Source of the DNA: a virus
Strand: one strand, 5' to 3'
Length of the DNA stretch: 28,385 nucleotides
Virus record (IMG/VR): IMGVR_UViG_3300043015_000701
Coordinates: 1 to 28,385 of that record
In this document: in pieces, positions 14,724-21,036 of the stretch
How positions within the stretch are numbered: position 1 is the first letter of the stretch
Layout: each line of letters starts with the position of its first letter
Translations under genes and position numbers: made by a program
The notes under the pieces: model-generated
Database searches by the model: none
Told to the model about the DNA's origin: nothing
The model's input: only the letters and a program-made list of their open reading frames with translations

Positions 14724-15908
14724 ATGAACGAAAATACTAAACAACACCTAGACCAGTTAGGCGACATTATCGACGCTAAACTAGAAAAGGCATACGGTCA
14801 AGCTGTAGACAGCGCGACTGGAAAAGCAGACGAAGTACTAAAGTCTGAAATTTCAAATTTGACTAACAAGTTTAACGAACGCTTTGACGCTATGGAAGTA
14901 GCTAACAAAAAGCAATTCGAAGCTGGTAAAAAAGTATCTTTTAAAGGCGCTTTAGTAGAAGCTATCGAAGGTGGCGCTATTGACGCTATGCGTAACGGAA
15001 TGTCTAAAGCTGCGCGTTTTGAAGTTAAAGCGGATATGACTACCGGGGCCGATTTTACTGGAGAGGTAATTCCAGCTGACCGCGTACCTGGGTACAAATA
15101 TGACCCTACGCGTTTGGTACACGTGCGTCAATTAATACCCCAAGGTTCTACAACTTCCGACGTAGTACGTTTTGTTAAAGAAAGTGGCTATACTAACGGC
15201 GCTGCTGCTACAGCAGAAGGCGCTACTATGGGACAGTCTGACTTTGACTTTACAGCTACCGACGCTAACGTACAGAAGATAGCAAGCTATTTTAGAATTT
15301 CCGAGGAGATGCTAAACGATACGCCACAGCTTACTAGCTACCTTTCGGCACGTGCGCCAGAAAAACTACTAGAAGTAGAAGACACGCAAATTTTGAACGG
15401 TAACGGTACTGCGCCAAACTTGTCTGGTATCATTACAGACGCTGCGGCTTTTGCTGCTGGTGGGTTTGCTAACGCTATCGAAAGCGCTAACGAATTTGAC
15501 GTACTTACTGTAGCGTTGAACCAATTAGCACTATCTAACTACGCTGCTGACTACATTATGATTAACCCTACTGACTTCCACAAAATTTTACTACTAAAGT
15601 CTTCGCAAAACGAATACCTAGTAAAAGACTGGAACCAAGGGCTACAGCCACGCATTAACGGTGTGCCTGTTATTTTATCTACTGCTGTTACTTCTGACAA
15701 ATACCTAGTAGGTAACTTCGGAATGGGTACGCAGTTATGGGTACGCGACAACGTAGGTGTAGAATTCTTTAGAGAAGACGGCACTAACGTACGCGACGGT
15801 TTTGTAACTGTAAGAGTACAGGAACGCGTAGCGCTTACTAACTATCTACCTAACGCCTTTGTAACTGGCGACTTTAGCGTAGACAAAGCAGCCTTAGAAA
15901 CTGCATAA
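14724..15908 (+). CDS. major capsid protein (HK97 fold)
   Basis: A 394-residue protein. Residues about 1-75 form the coiled-coil delta/scaffold arm (LDQLGDIIDAKLEKAYGQAV, SEISNLTNKFNERFDAMEVA) that the protease should remove. The mature part has the family features: 'GEVIPADRVPGYKYDPTRLV', 'LIPQGSTTSDVVRFVKES', 'ATAEGATMGQSDFDFT', 'YFRISEEMLNDTPQLTSYLS', 'ILNGNGTAPNLSGIIT', 'YIMINPTDFHKILLLKSS', and 'GVEFFREDGTNVRDGFVTVR'. The precise cleavage site is not obvious; a position around residue 100-110 is likely. Synonymous codon choice (GCT, GAC, TTC, CGT) is the richest in the genome, consistent with the highest expression. A terminator follows. Confidence 0.95.
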   Translation: MNENTKQHLDQLGDIIDAKLEKAYGQAVDSATGKADEVLKSEISNLTNKFNERFDAMEVANKKQFEAGKKVSFKGALVEAIEGGAIDAMRNGMSKAARFEVKADMTTGADFTGEVIPADRVPGYKYDPTRLVHVRQLIPQGSTTSDVVRFVKESGYTNGAAATAEGATMGQSDFDFTATDANVQKIASYFRISEEMLNDTPQLTSYLSARAPEKLLEVEDTQILNGNGTAPNLSGIITDAAAFAAGGFANAIESANEFDVLTVALNQLALSNYAADYIMINPTDFHKILLLKSSQNEYLVKDWNQGLQPRINGVPVILSTAVTSDKYLVGNFGMGTQLWVRDNVGVEFFREDGTNVRDGFVTVRVQERVALTNYLPNAFVTGDFSVDKAALETA

Positions 15909-15932
15909 GTAGTATAACGCTATACACTAAAC

Positions 15933-15962
15933 AAACCCTGGTTTAACGACTGGGGTTTTTTT
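15933..15962 (+). terminator. intrinsic terminator after the major capsid gene
   Basis: AAACCC (15933-15938) pairs with GGGTTT (15953-15958) around a 14-base loop, followed by a seven-T tract. Located just downstream of the most expressed gene. Confidence 0.85.
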
Positions 15963-15989
15963 ATACCCTGTAAAAAAGTTTAAGATTTA

Positions 15990-16020
15990 TTTGTATGTTT
16001 AAAATTAATATGTATATTTG
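15990..16020 (+). promoter_or_regulatory. Bacteroidota-type promoter before the three tiny ORFs
   Basis: TTTG (15990-15993), 19-base spacer, then TATATTTG (16013-16020), matching TTTG-N19-TAnnTTTG. The preceding block AGTTTAAGATTTATTTG mirrors that of the promoter at 8110. The ATG at 16041 follows 20 bases after the -7. Confidence 0.8.
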
Positions 16021-16040
16021 CTGTATAAATAATTAACAAT

Positions 16041-16157
16041 ATGAAACGTAAAATAGAGAACTTTATTTTTGACTGTATTATATACTTTGCCGCTTTTGGC
16101 TTAATGACTGGTTTTGTGTATTTATGCGCTTTAGCAGACAAATGGGTGGGGCTATGA
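16041..16157 (+). CDS. 38-residue membrane peptide
   Basis: Starts MKRKIENFIFDCIIYFAAFG and continues LMTGFVYLCALADKWVGL. A basic head and one membrane span suggest a membrane peptide. It is the first gene after a well-formed promoter, and its stop is fused with the next start (ATGA). Function unknown; it lies where the head genes are interrupted. Confidence 0.55.
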   Translation: MKRKIENFIFDCIIYFAAFGLMTGFVYLCALADKWVGL

Positions 16158-16291
16158 AGTATATAAAGCCAATACTAGGCTGGGGTTTGTTAGCGCTGGG
16201 TGTGCGCGACCTAGCTATATACGACGACATTATAGGTCTTATATTTATGTTTATTTTAGGTTTAAGTGTTTTAGGTTATGCAAAGAAATAA
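16154..16291 (+). CDS. 45-residue membrane peptide
   Basis: Begins in the stop of the preceding ORF. Product MKYIKPILGWGLLALGVRDL has a first hydrophobic segment and, after 'AIYDD', a second one (IIGLIFMFILGLSVLGYA) ending KK. This resembles a two-span helical hairpin. It overlaps the following ORF by 14 bases, so the three genes are translationally linked. No family recognised. Confidence 0.55.
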   Translation: MKYIKPILGWGLLALGVRDLAIYDDIIGLIFMFILGLSVLGYAKK

Positions 16292-16427
16292 TACAATACT
16301 AGACGAATTTAAAGAACTAGTAGACCAGGATAGGTTTAACAGCCTACCAATAACCCAGAAAATACTAGTAATACAAAAGCTAACAGAAGCTAGTAACGTA
16401 ATGCGCCGCTACACAGGCGTTAAATAA
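16278..16427 (+). CDS. 49-residue soluble hypothetical protein
   Basis: The product MQRNNTILDEFKELVDQDRF, followed by 'NSLPITQKILVIQKLTEASN' and 'VMRRYTGVK', is a charged helical peptide without membrane segments. It ends the three-gene unit and is followed by a terminator at 16465. Codon style matches the core genes. Function unknown. Confidence 0.55.
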   Translation: MQRNNTILDEFKELVDQDRFNSLPITQKILVIQKLTEASNVMRRYTGVK

Positions 16428-16464
16428 GTGTAGATTTTTTCATAGTTATTTTGATTAATTGTTA

Positions 16465-16498
16465 AAAAGCCGTCTTATTTTGGGCGGTTTTTTTTTTG
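16465..16498 (+). terminator. intrinsic terminator after the tiny-ORF unit
   Basis: CCGTC (16470-16474) pairs with GGCGG-type bases (16483-16487, one G-U), extended by A-T pairs, followed by an eleven-T tract. Confidence 0.8.
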
Positions 16499-16526
16499 TA
16501 GCTTAGTCAAAGCAACTTAAAACAAA

Positions 16527-16898
16527 GTGGACCATAACCAGTTAGGCTGTTTAGCTGAATATAAATTTAGCGTAAAAGCTATAGAGCAAGGCTTTAACGT
16601 ATCTATGCCGCTGCTACACAGCAGCCCTTACGACTGCATACTAGAACGCGATTTAAAGCTATATAAGATACAAGTAAAGAACGTAAGCGCTAAACGTAAG
16701 TTTAACGGTAATAACATACATATAGTATTAAGGCGCAGTACAGACTTCTACACAAAAGAAGAAGTAGACTACTTCGCTATTTACTTTACTGTACTAGACG
16801 GCTTTTTTATCGTACCTAATTATCAACAAAGAAGTATAAGGTTATCAATACAGGGAAAGTATAAAAACAATTTTAATAACTTTGCTTTAATAAATTAA
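16527..16898 (+). CDS. free-standing PD-(D/E)XK nuclease (PDDEXK_5-like)
   Basis: A 123-residue protein beginning at GTG (no in-frame ATG serves). The sequence follows the small group-I-intron-associated/PDDEXK_5-like endonuclease pattern: 'NQLGCLAEYKFSVKAIEQGF' with E11, 'VSMPLLHSSPYDCIL' with D36, 'YKIQVKNVS' with Q49-x-K51, and 'EEVDYFAIYFTVLDGFFIVP'. These proteins are nicking or Holliday-junction-type nucleases, sometimes mobile. It sits between the capsid and connector genes, enclosed by terminators at 16465 and 16931 and thus likely transcribed on its own, like a moron or homing-type insertion. No intron was noticed nearby. Confidence 0.72.
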   Translation: MDHNQLGCLAEYKFSVKAIEQGFNVSMPLLHSSPYDCILERDLKLYKIQVKNVSAKRKFNGNNIHIVLRRSTDFYTKEEVDYFAIYFTVLDGFFIVPNYQQRSIRLSIQGKYKNNFNNFALIN

Positions 16899-16930
16899 GA
16901 TTTTCTGTTTTTATCATTTGTTTCATAGGA

Positions 16931-16963
16931 AGGCGCTGCTTTAATAGGTAGCGCTTTTTTTTT
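16931..16963 (+). terminator. intrinsic terminator after the PDDEXK nuclease
   Basis: GCGCTGC (16933-16939) pairs with GTAGCGC (16948-16954) with one G-U pair around TTTAATAG, followed by nine Ts. Confidence 0.85.
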
Positions 16964-16965
16964 CG

Positions 16966-16973
16966 TATTTTTA
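16966..16973 (+). promoter_or_regulatory. possible -7 element before the head-tail connector operon
   Basis: TATTTTTA in the context TTTCGTATTTTTACAAAA is one mismatch (final G to A) from TAnnTTTG, 13 bases before the ATG at 16987. A very similar TTTCGTAATTTTACA precedes the tape measure gene. The terminator directly upstream means a promoter is needed here. Confidence 0.45.
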
Positions 16974-16986
16974 CAAAAAATATAAT

Positions 16987-17496
16987 ATGCGCCAGATAAA
17001 AATAAATAGTACTACAGGCAGCGAAATAATAACTACTAGCGACGTTAAAAACTACGTACGTATAGACACTAGCGCCGACGATAGTTTAATTAATAGAATG
17101 ATAACCCAGGCGCGTATATTTTGCGAAAATTATATAAGCCGCGATATAGTAGCTAAGAACAGAACGTACTACCTAAGCCAAACAGAAGCTATAATAGATA
17201 TACCCTTTGGTCCAGTAGCTAGTATAAGCAGCGTAACTAGTGAAGGTAACGCCGCAGACTACACCGTAAAGGGACTAGACAACGAACGTATAGAACTAGA
17301 CGGCGGAAGCGCTAAAGACGTTAAAATAACTTACGTAACAGCTGGGCTAAGCGACGACCTTATTAAGAACGCTATGCTACAATTTGTAAGCACGTTATAC
17401 GATAACCGCAGCGACTATAAAACAGGAACTATAGTACAGGACGTACCTACAGAAACTAGGGCGCTTTTAAATAGCTATAAAACAATGTTTATATAA
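16987..17496 (+). CDS. head-tail connector protein (HK97 gp6-like)
   Basis: A 169-residue adaptor protein. The N-terminal helices match the gp6-like family: 'ITTSDVKNYVRIDTSADDSL' and 'INRMITQARIFCENYISRDI', then a beta segment 'RTYYLSQTEAIIDIPFGPVA' and 'ITYVTAGLSDDLIKNAMLQF' with the C-terminal helix 'VSTLYDNRSDYK'. It should form a ring under the portal. Position first in the connector set is typical. The stop overlaps the next start. Confidence 0.85.
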   Translation: MRQIKINSTTGSEIITTSDVKNYVRIDTSADDSLINRMITQARIFCENYISRDIVAKNRTYYLSQTEAIIDIPFGPVASISSVTSEGNAADYTVKGLDNERIELDGGSAKDVKITYVTAGLSDDLIKNAMLQFVSTLYDNRSDYKTGTIVQDVPTETRALLNSYKTMFI

Positions 17497-17822
17497 TGGA
17501 CGCTGGCAAACTAGATACACGCATAGCTGTAATAAGGCTAACTAAAAGCCAGGACGATTTTGGCGGCTTTACTTCTACAGAAGCTACAGTAGCTACTTAC
17601 TGGGCTAGTTTGACGTATGTAAACGGCGAAATTAAAAGCAAAAACGGACAGCGCCAGCACTTTGTAGGTATAGAATTAATGATGCGTAAAAAGACAGCGG
17701 ACGAAATACAAGACCAGGACTTACTACAGGTAGAAGGTTCTGGACCTAAGTACAGAATAAATAGTATAGTAGAAACCGACCAGGACTTTTATACTACGAT
17801 AACCGCTACAAAAATAGACTAA
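17496..17822 (+). CDS. head-tail joining / head closure protein
   Basis: A 108-residue beta-rich protein of the head-closure type (SPP1 gp16/phage head-tail adaptor family): 'GKLDTRIAVIRLTKSQDDFG' , 'YWASLTYVNGEIKSKNGQRQ', 'GIELMMRKKTADEIQDQDLL' and 'KYRINSIVETDQDFYTTITA'. These pieces form the strands of the ring that seals the head. Its start and stop overlap both neighbours, as in most siphophage connector operons. Confidence 0.82.
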   Translation: MDAGKLDTRIAVIRLTKSQDDFGGFTSTEATVATYWASLTYVNGEIKSKNGQRQHFVGIELMMRKKTADEIQDQDLLQVEGSGPKYRINSIVETDQDFYTTITATKID

Positions 17823-18277
17823 TGAACGCTAAGATAAACCCACAAGACCTAGCTATACTAGATAAAAAGCTAAAGCAGCTTAAAAGGTTTTCGCGCCAGG
17901 AACTTAGCAGCGAAATAGGTAAAACGGCTACCGATATAGTAAGGCGTAGTACTAAACGCGTACCTGTAAACAAAGCTAAAGGACAGCGCGGCGGTGGGTT
18001 AAAGCAGTCTGTATATACAGCTAAAAAAGGCAATACAGCCGAAGTAGGATATAACAAACTATACGCACCCTACCAAGAGTTTGGAACTGGGCGCTATATA
18101 GATACTAAAGAAGCGGAAGCGCTAGGTTTTAGCGCTAGTGAAATTAAGATGCTATTTAAAGGCGAAGGTAAACGCCAGGTAAACATACAACCGCAGCCCT
18201 TCTTTTTTCCTAGTGTACGCGAAGCGTTAAAGGCGCTAATGGGTAGACTAGACGACAAACTAAAAAAATATATATAA
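17822..18277 (+). CDS. tail completion protein, HK97 gp10-like
   Basis: A 151-residue protein of the HK97 gp10/neck-1 type. Visible are 'QELSSEIGKTATDIVRRSTK', 'RVPVNKAKGQRGGGLKQSVY', 'AEVGYNKLYAPYQEFGTGRY' (a hallmark 'YAxYxEFGTGR' motif) and the end 'QPFFFPSVREALKALMGRLD'. It works at the neck or tail terminus before tail joining. Basic N-terminal half. It is directly followed by its partner, the DUF3168-like gene. Confidence 0.88.
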   Translation: MNAKINPQDLAILDKKLKQLKRFSRQELSSEIGKTATDIVRRSTKRVPVNKAKGQRGGGLKQSVYTAKKGNTAEVGYNKLYAPYQEFGTGRYIDTKEAEALGFSASEIKMLFKGEGKRQVNIQPQPFFFPSVREALKALMGRLDDKLKKYI

Positions 18278-18763
18278 ATGCGAGAAGTAATACATAGAGT
18301 ACGTAAAGCCCTTATAGGTAAACTAGCTGGTAACGTCCTACTACGCGGCGCTACAGTACCTGTCTATAATAGAATACCCAGTAACGCTACATACCCTTTT
18401 ATACGTATTTACAGCGTTTCTAACGACGAAGTAGACCAAAACCAAACAAACTATATAACAGAAACTATAACGCGCTTAGAAGTTATCACTAGGTTTTCTG
18501 GCGATAGTGGCGGCGAACTAGACAGCAACTTAATAACAGACGCTATACTAGAATTAGTACGTACCAGAAGCGCCGACTATATAGACCTAGAAGCGGAAGG
18601 TTTTAAAGTATTTACTAGTACTGTAGCTGGTATAAATTACCTAACAGAAGACAGCGAAGACTATACCTACTTTAGGACTATTATAGAACTTAGTAACCGT
18701 ATAGAACAAATACCGCCTACTGGTGGACTACAGACAGAACTACAAAGCGAACTACAAACCTAA
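18278..18763 (+). CDS. tail completion protein, DUF3168-like
   Basis: A 161-residue protein. The pattern 'VYNRIPSNATYPFIRIYSVS' then 'TETITRLEVITRFSG' and a following helix 'LITDAILELVRTRSADYIDL' is that of the DUF3168/gp17-like tail terminator. It ends the tail tube and joins it to the head. The C-terminus carries a Gln/Glu/Leu/Thr near-repeat (GGLQTELQSELQT). The ATG comes directly after the previous stop. Confidence 0.8.
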   Translation: MREVIHRVRKALIGKLAGNVLLRGATVPVYNRIPSNATYPFIRIYSVSNDEVDQNQTNYITETITRLEVITRFSGDSGGELDSNLITDAILELVRTRSADYIDLEAEGFKVFTSTVAGINYLTEDSEDYTYFRTIIELSNRIEQIPPTGGLQTELQSELQT

Positions 18764-18773
18764 ATAAAAAGAT

Positions 18774-19364
18774 ATGGCTAAAATTAATTTTACTAACAAA
18801 ACCGATAACAGCACTAGCGCACTAGCAGAAATATATAAAGTAACTGCTGCTAACGTGAACGAAATAAAAAGTAGTGTTAACGCTTTATACGATACTTTAG
18901 GCGGTTTTGCGTATTACGAAGATGCTACTACTAGCGGTACGCCTATTAACCTAACAGCGGACACCTGGACGGACCTAACAAACGACAAAGCCGGCAGCGG
19001 TACGCTAACTACATATAAACCTAGCTATGTTACTGGCGACCTTTGGGACAGCGCTACTAATACTATAGACTTAGGCGAAATAGCAGCTGGTAAAGTAGTA
19101 ATAGTTAGAACAGATTTTGAATACACGCCAGGCAGTAGTAACCAGCACATAGACGCTAGGCTATATTTTCCAGATACTACTACAGAATTACATTTTTTAC
19201 ATACTGACTTAGGTAGTACACACGATGCGCACCACTTTGTAGACACTATGCAGTTTTTCGTAACAGCGGACGTACAAACCACAGGCGTAAAAGTACAAGT
19301 AGAAAGTAGCGGAACTGGGACTATAAAAGTCAATGGTTTTCAAATAACAGTTTTAAGTTTTTAA
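18774..19364 (+). CDS. fibre or head-decoration-like protein
   Basis: A 196-residue protein. The N-terminus (TALAEIYKVTAANVNEIKSS-like region, residues about 15-42, with 'NVNEIKSSVNALYDTLG') is a short helix found at the base of phage fibres and in other Bacteroidota phage structural proteins. The rest is beta-rich ('FAYYEDATTSGTPINLTADT', 'VVIVRTDFEYTPGSSNQHID', 'GTIKVNGFQITVLSF'), compatible with a jelly-roll/TNF-like head domain as in trimeric receptor-binding proteins. It could be a head or tail fibre, or an attachment spike. No enzyme motif seen. Confidence 0.55.
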   Translation: MAKINFTNKTDNSTSALAEIYKVTAANVNEIKSSVNALYDTLGGFAYYEDATTSGTPINLTADTWTDLTNDKAGSGTLTTYKPSYVTGDLWDSATNTIDLGEIAAGKVVIVRTDFEYTPGSSNQHIDARLYFPDTTTELHFLHTDLGSTHDAHHFVDTMQFFVTADVQTTGVKVQVESSGTGTIKVNGFQITVLSF

Positions 19365-19370
19365 AATTTT

Positions 19371-19378
19371 TATCTTTG
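19371..19378 (+). promoter_or_regulatory. -7 promoter element at the lysis cassette
   Basis: TATCTTTG fits TAnnTTTG exactly and is followed by CACT and ATG at 19383, the same very short leader as terS. It lies just after the fibre stop and would start lysis genes as an almost leaderless transcript. Confidence 0.6.
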
Positions 19379-19382
19379 CACT

Positions 19383-19541
19383 ATGGAAGTACAAGACTTT
19401 AAACTTTACGCTATGAATATAGGCGCTTTTGCCCTATCACTAACAGAACTAGAACTGATTTTAAAAATTATACTTCTACTTACTACAATAGGGTACACGT
19501 TATATAAATGGAACGGACTGTACAAACAGAATAAAAAGTAA
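19383..19541 (+). CDS. 52-residue single-span membrane protein (lysis region)
   Basis: The product MEVQDFKLYAMNIGAFALSL continues TELELILKIILLLTTIGYTL and ends in a basic tail (YKWNGLYKQNKK). One hydrophobic helix with a charged C-terminus and place at the start of the lysis cassette suggest a holin-type or holin-modulating peptide. The stop overlaps the ATG of the next gene (TAATG). Confidence 0.55.
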   Translation: MEVQDFKLYAMNIGAFALSLTELELILKIILLLTTIGYTLYKWNGLYKQNKK

Positions 19542-19798
19542 TGGAATTAGATAAAAAAATAGTAGGTCTAGCTGGAACTTTATTGCTAGGTGTAGCTGGC
19601 TGGTTAGTTAGTAGTGTTTATTCTATACAAGTAGATACACAAATAATAAAAGAAAAAATAGAAAAAGTTTACGCCGACAACTGTCCTTATTGCGTACACG
19701 CTGCGCACAGTAGTATAGCAGAACACCCACTACTAGCGCCAACTATAAAACACGCGCACCAGCACGTAGGTAAAGCAGTAGTCAAGATAAATGAGTGA
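19541..19798 (+). CDS. membrane-anchored Cys/His-rich protein
   Basis: An 85-residue protein with an N-terminal membrane span (about 8-27, VGLAGTLLLGVAGWLVSSVY) and an extramembrane part (about 28-85). The latter has a helix (QVDTQIIKEKIEKVYADN) followed by CPYC and a His-rich stretch: CVHAAHSSIAEHPLLAPTIK then HAHQHVGK. Two Cys and six or seven His in about 35 residues suggest metal binding. Inferred topology puts this in the periplasm. It may be a spanin-like or accessory lysis protein. The stop overlaps the next gene by 8 bases. Confidence 0.6.
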   Translation: MELDKKIVGLAGTLLLGVAGWLVSSVYSIQVDTQIIKEKIEKVYADNCPYCVHAAHSSIAEHPLLAPTIKHAHQHVGKAVVKINE

Positions 19799-20123
19799 AT
19801 TAAGCGAAAATACTAAATTTAATGTAAACGCTAAAACTATTATAGCTATTTGCGCTGGGCTTTTGTCTGTGGCTGGGGTGTACTTTACTTTAATAGCTGA
19901 AATTCAACAAATGACCCTCGACGTAGTGCGTATGCAAAACGAAGTAGGTATGAATAGCGAATTTAGAATAAAATGGCCTCGCGGTGAACTAGGGGCTTTA
20001 CCAGATGATGCCGAGCAAAATTTGCGTTTATTATATGCTGAAAAATACCAGTCTAAACTTATAGAAGACGTAGAAAAATTAAAACTAGATTTTAAAGAAC
20101 TAGAAAACTGTATAAATAAATAA
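19791..20123 (+). CDS. membrane-anchored protein of the lysis region
   Basis: A 110-residue protein. A hydrophobic segment at about 15-37 (TIIAICAGLLSVAGVYFTLI) is followed by an alpha-helical part (AEIQQMTLDVVRMQNEVGM) and a polar C-terminus (EDVEKLKLDFKELENCINK). Overlap with the preceding gene and a membrane anchor plus coiled-coil tail fit the inner-membrane component of a spanin or an accessory to the endolysin. The identification is by layout only. A short stretch near 19970-20040 uses different codons from its flanks. Confidence 0.5.
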   Translation: MSELSENTKFNVNAKTIIAICAGLLSVAGVYFTLIAEIQQMTLDVVRMQNEVGMNSEFRIKWPRGELGALPDDAEQNLRLLYAEKYQSKLIEDVEKLKLDFKELENCINK

Positions 20124-20124
20124 G

Positions 20125-20487
20125 ATGTTAAAATACTTTAGTATAGCAGAATTTGACAGCCCAGACGCGCCAGGTAGTGGTGTAAATATGGACCAGGACT
20201 TACTAGAACTGTTAGACGAAATGCGCGCTATATATGGTAAGCCTATAAAAATTACAAGCGGCTACAGAACGCCAGAACACAATGCTAGCCTAGGTAAAAA
20301 CGCGTCTAAAAACAGCAGCCACCTAAAAGGTTTAGCTGTAGACATAGCTATTAAAAACAATACAGAACGCTACGAAATTATACGTATAGCTATGCTATTA
20401 GGAATTAAGCGTATAGGAACTGGTAAGGGTTTTGTACATATTGACATAGACGGCGACAAAGCGCAAAATGTAAACTGGTTATACTAA
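20125..20487 (+). CDS. peptidase M15-family endolysin (D-Ala-D-Ala carboxypeptidase/endopeptidase-like)
   Basis: A 120-residue peptidase M15_3-like protein: 'YFSIAEFDSPDAPGSGVNMD', 'LLELLDEMRAIYGKPIKITS', 'GYRTPEHNASLG', then the zinc-binding motif SSHLKGLAVDIAI (His and Asp) and the last His in 'GKGFVHIDIDG'. It cleaves peptide cross-links in peptidoglycan to release phage. No signal peptide, so export through a holin is expected, in accordance with the holin gene that follows with a stop/start overlap. Confidence 0.92.
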   Translation: MLKYFSIAEFDSPDAPGSGVNMDQDLLELLDEMRAIYGKPIKITSGYRTPEHNASLGKNASKNSSHLKGLAVDIAIKNNTERYEIIRIAMLLGIKRIGTGKGFVHIDIDGDKAQNVNWLY

Positions 20488-20873
20488 TGAAGGCACTACT
20501 AGCTAAACTTTTAGGACTTAATACAGGCGGCGATAGTGCGCTAGGTAGTTTTGCTAAAGACTTACGCGAAGCTATAAAAGGCAAAGAAATAGACCCAGAA
20601 AAAGCACTAGAACTAATAAAGGTACAGAACGAAGTAAACAAAATAGAAGCCCAGCACCGCAGTATATTTGTAGCTGGGTGGCGTCCGTTTATAGGCTGGG
20701 TTTGCGGTTTAGCTTTACTATATAACTTTATACTACGCGATTTAATAGCCTGGCTAAGCCCTAATATAATGCCGCCAGCTTTACAAATGGAACACCTACT
20801 AACTGTACTTATGGGTATGCTAGGGCTAGGTGGACTTCGCACCTACGAAAAACTAAAAGACAAAAGTAAGTAA
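20487..20873 (+). CDS. holin, 3TM-type
   Basis: A 128-residue protein with a charged N-terminal half (LREAIKGKEIDPEKALELIK, then VQNEVNKIEAQHRS) and a membrane half: 'IFVAGWRPFIGWVCGLALLY', 'NFILRDLIAWLSPNIM' and 'LLTVLMGMLGLGGLRTYEKL'. The GWRPFIGW and GLGGLRTYEK motifs are those of the 3TM holin family (gene-transfer-release type). It permeabilises the inner membrane for the M15 endolysin. ATG overlap with the endolysin; stop overlap with the next ORF. Confidence 0.88.
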   Translation: MKALLAKLLGLNTGGDSALGSFAKDLREAIKGKEIDPEKALELIKVQNEVNKIEAQHRSIFVAGWRPFIGWVCGLALLYNFILRDLIAWLSPNIMPPALQMEHLLTVLMGMLGLGGLRTYEKLKDKSK

Positions 20874-21004
20874 TGGCTAAGCTACCGCAGTTTGTATTTA
20901 GGGCTAACGCTAAAAAGAAACGCCCAGGTAAACACAGTAAGAACGCAAGCCCAGGACAAAAGGGCTATAAGAAGCCAAGACGAGGACAGGGCAAACGTCG
21001 ATAG
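20873..21004 (+). CDS. 43-residue highly basic peptide
   Basis: Starts at the ATG overlapping the holin stop (TAATG). The product MAKLPQFVFRANAKKKRPGK, then HSKNASPGQKGYKKPRRGQG and KRR, is about one-third Lys/Arg with many Gly/Pro and no hydrophobic span. It could bind nucleic acid or DNA-condensing surfaces, or anionic membrane components in the lysis step. Not recognised; a small basic ORF at this place has the coding style of the core genes, so it is likely real. Confidence 0.6.
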   Translation: MAKLPQFVFRANAKKKRPGKHSKNASPGQKGYKKPRRGQGKRR

Positions 21005-21012
21005 TATTTTTT

Positions 21013-21027
21013 GTAAATTTGTAAAAA
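21013..21027 (+). promoter_or_regulatory. 15-bp late-promoter-like repeat, copy 3 (before tail fibre)
   Basis: GTAAATTTGTAAAAA, identical to copies at 10210, 14008 and 22642; TAAATTTG at 21014-21021 fits the -7 consensus; 9 bases lie between the repeat and the ATG at 21037. Confidence 0.65.
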
Positions 21028-21036
21028 TTACAATAA

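Noticed and set aside
16428-16526. Further small gene between the tiny-ORF unit and the nuclease
   Set aside because: Only a terminator and AT-rich leader are visible.
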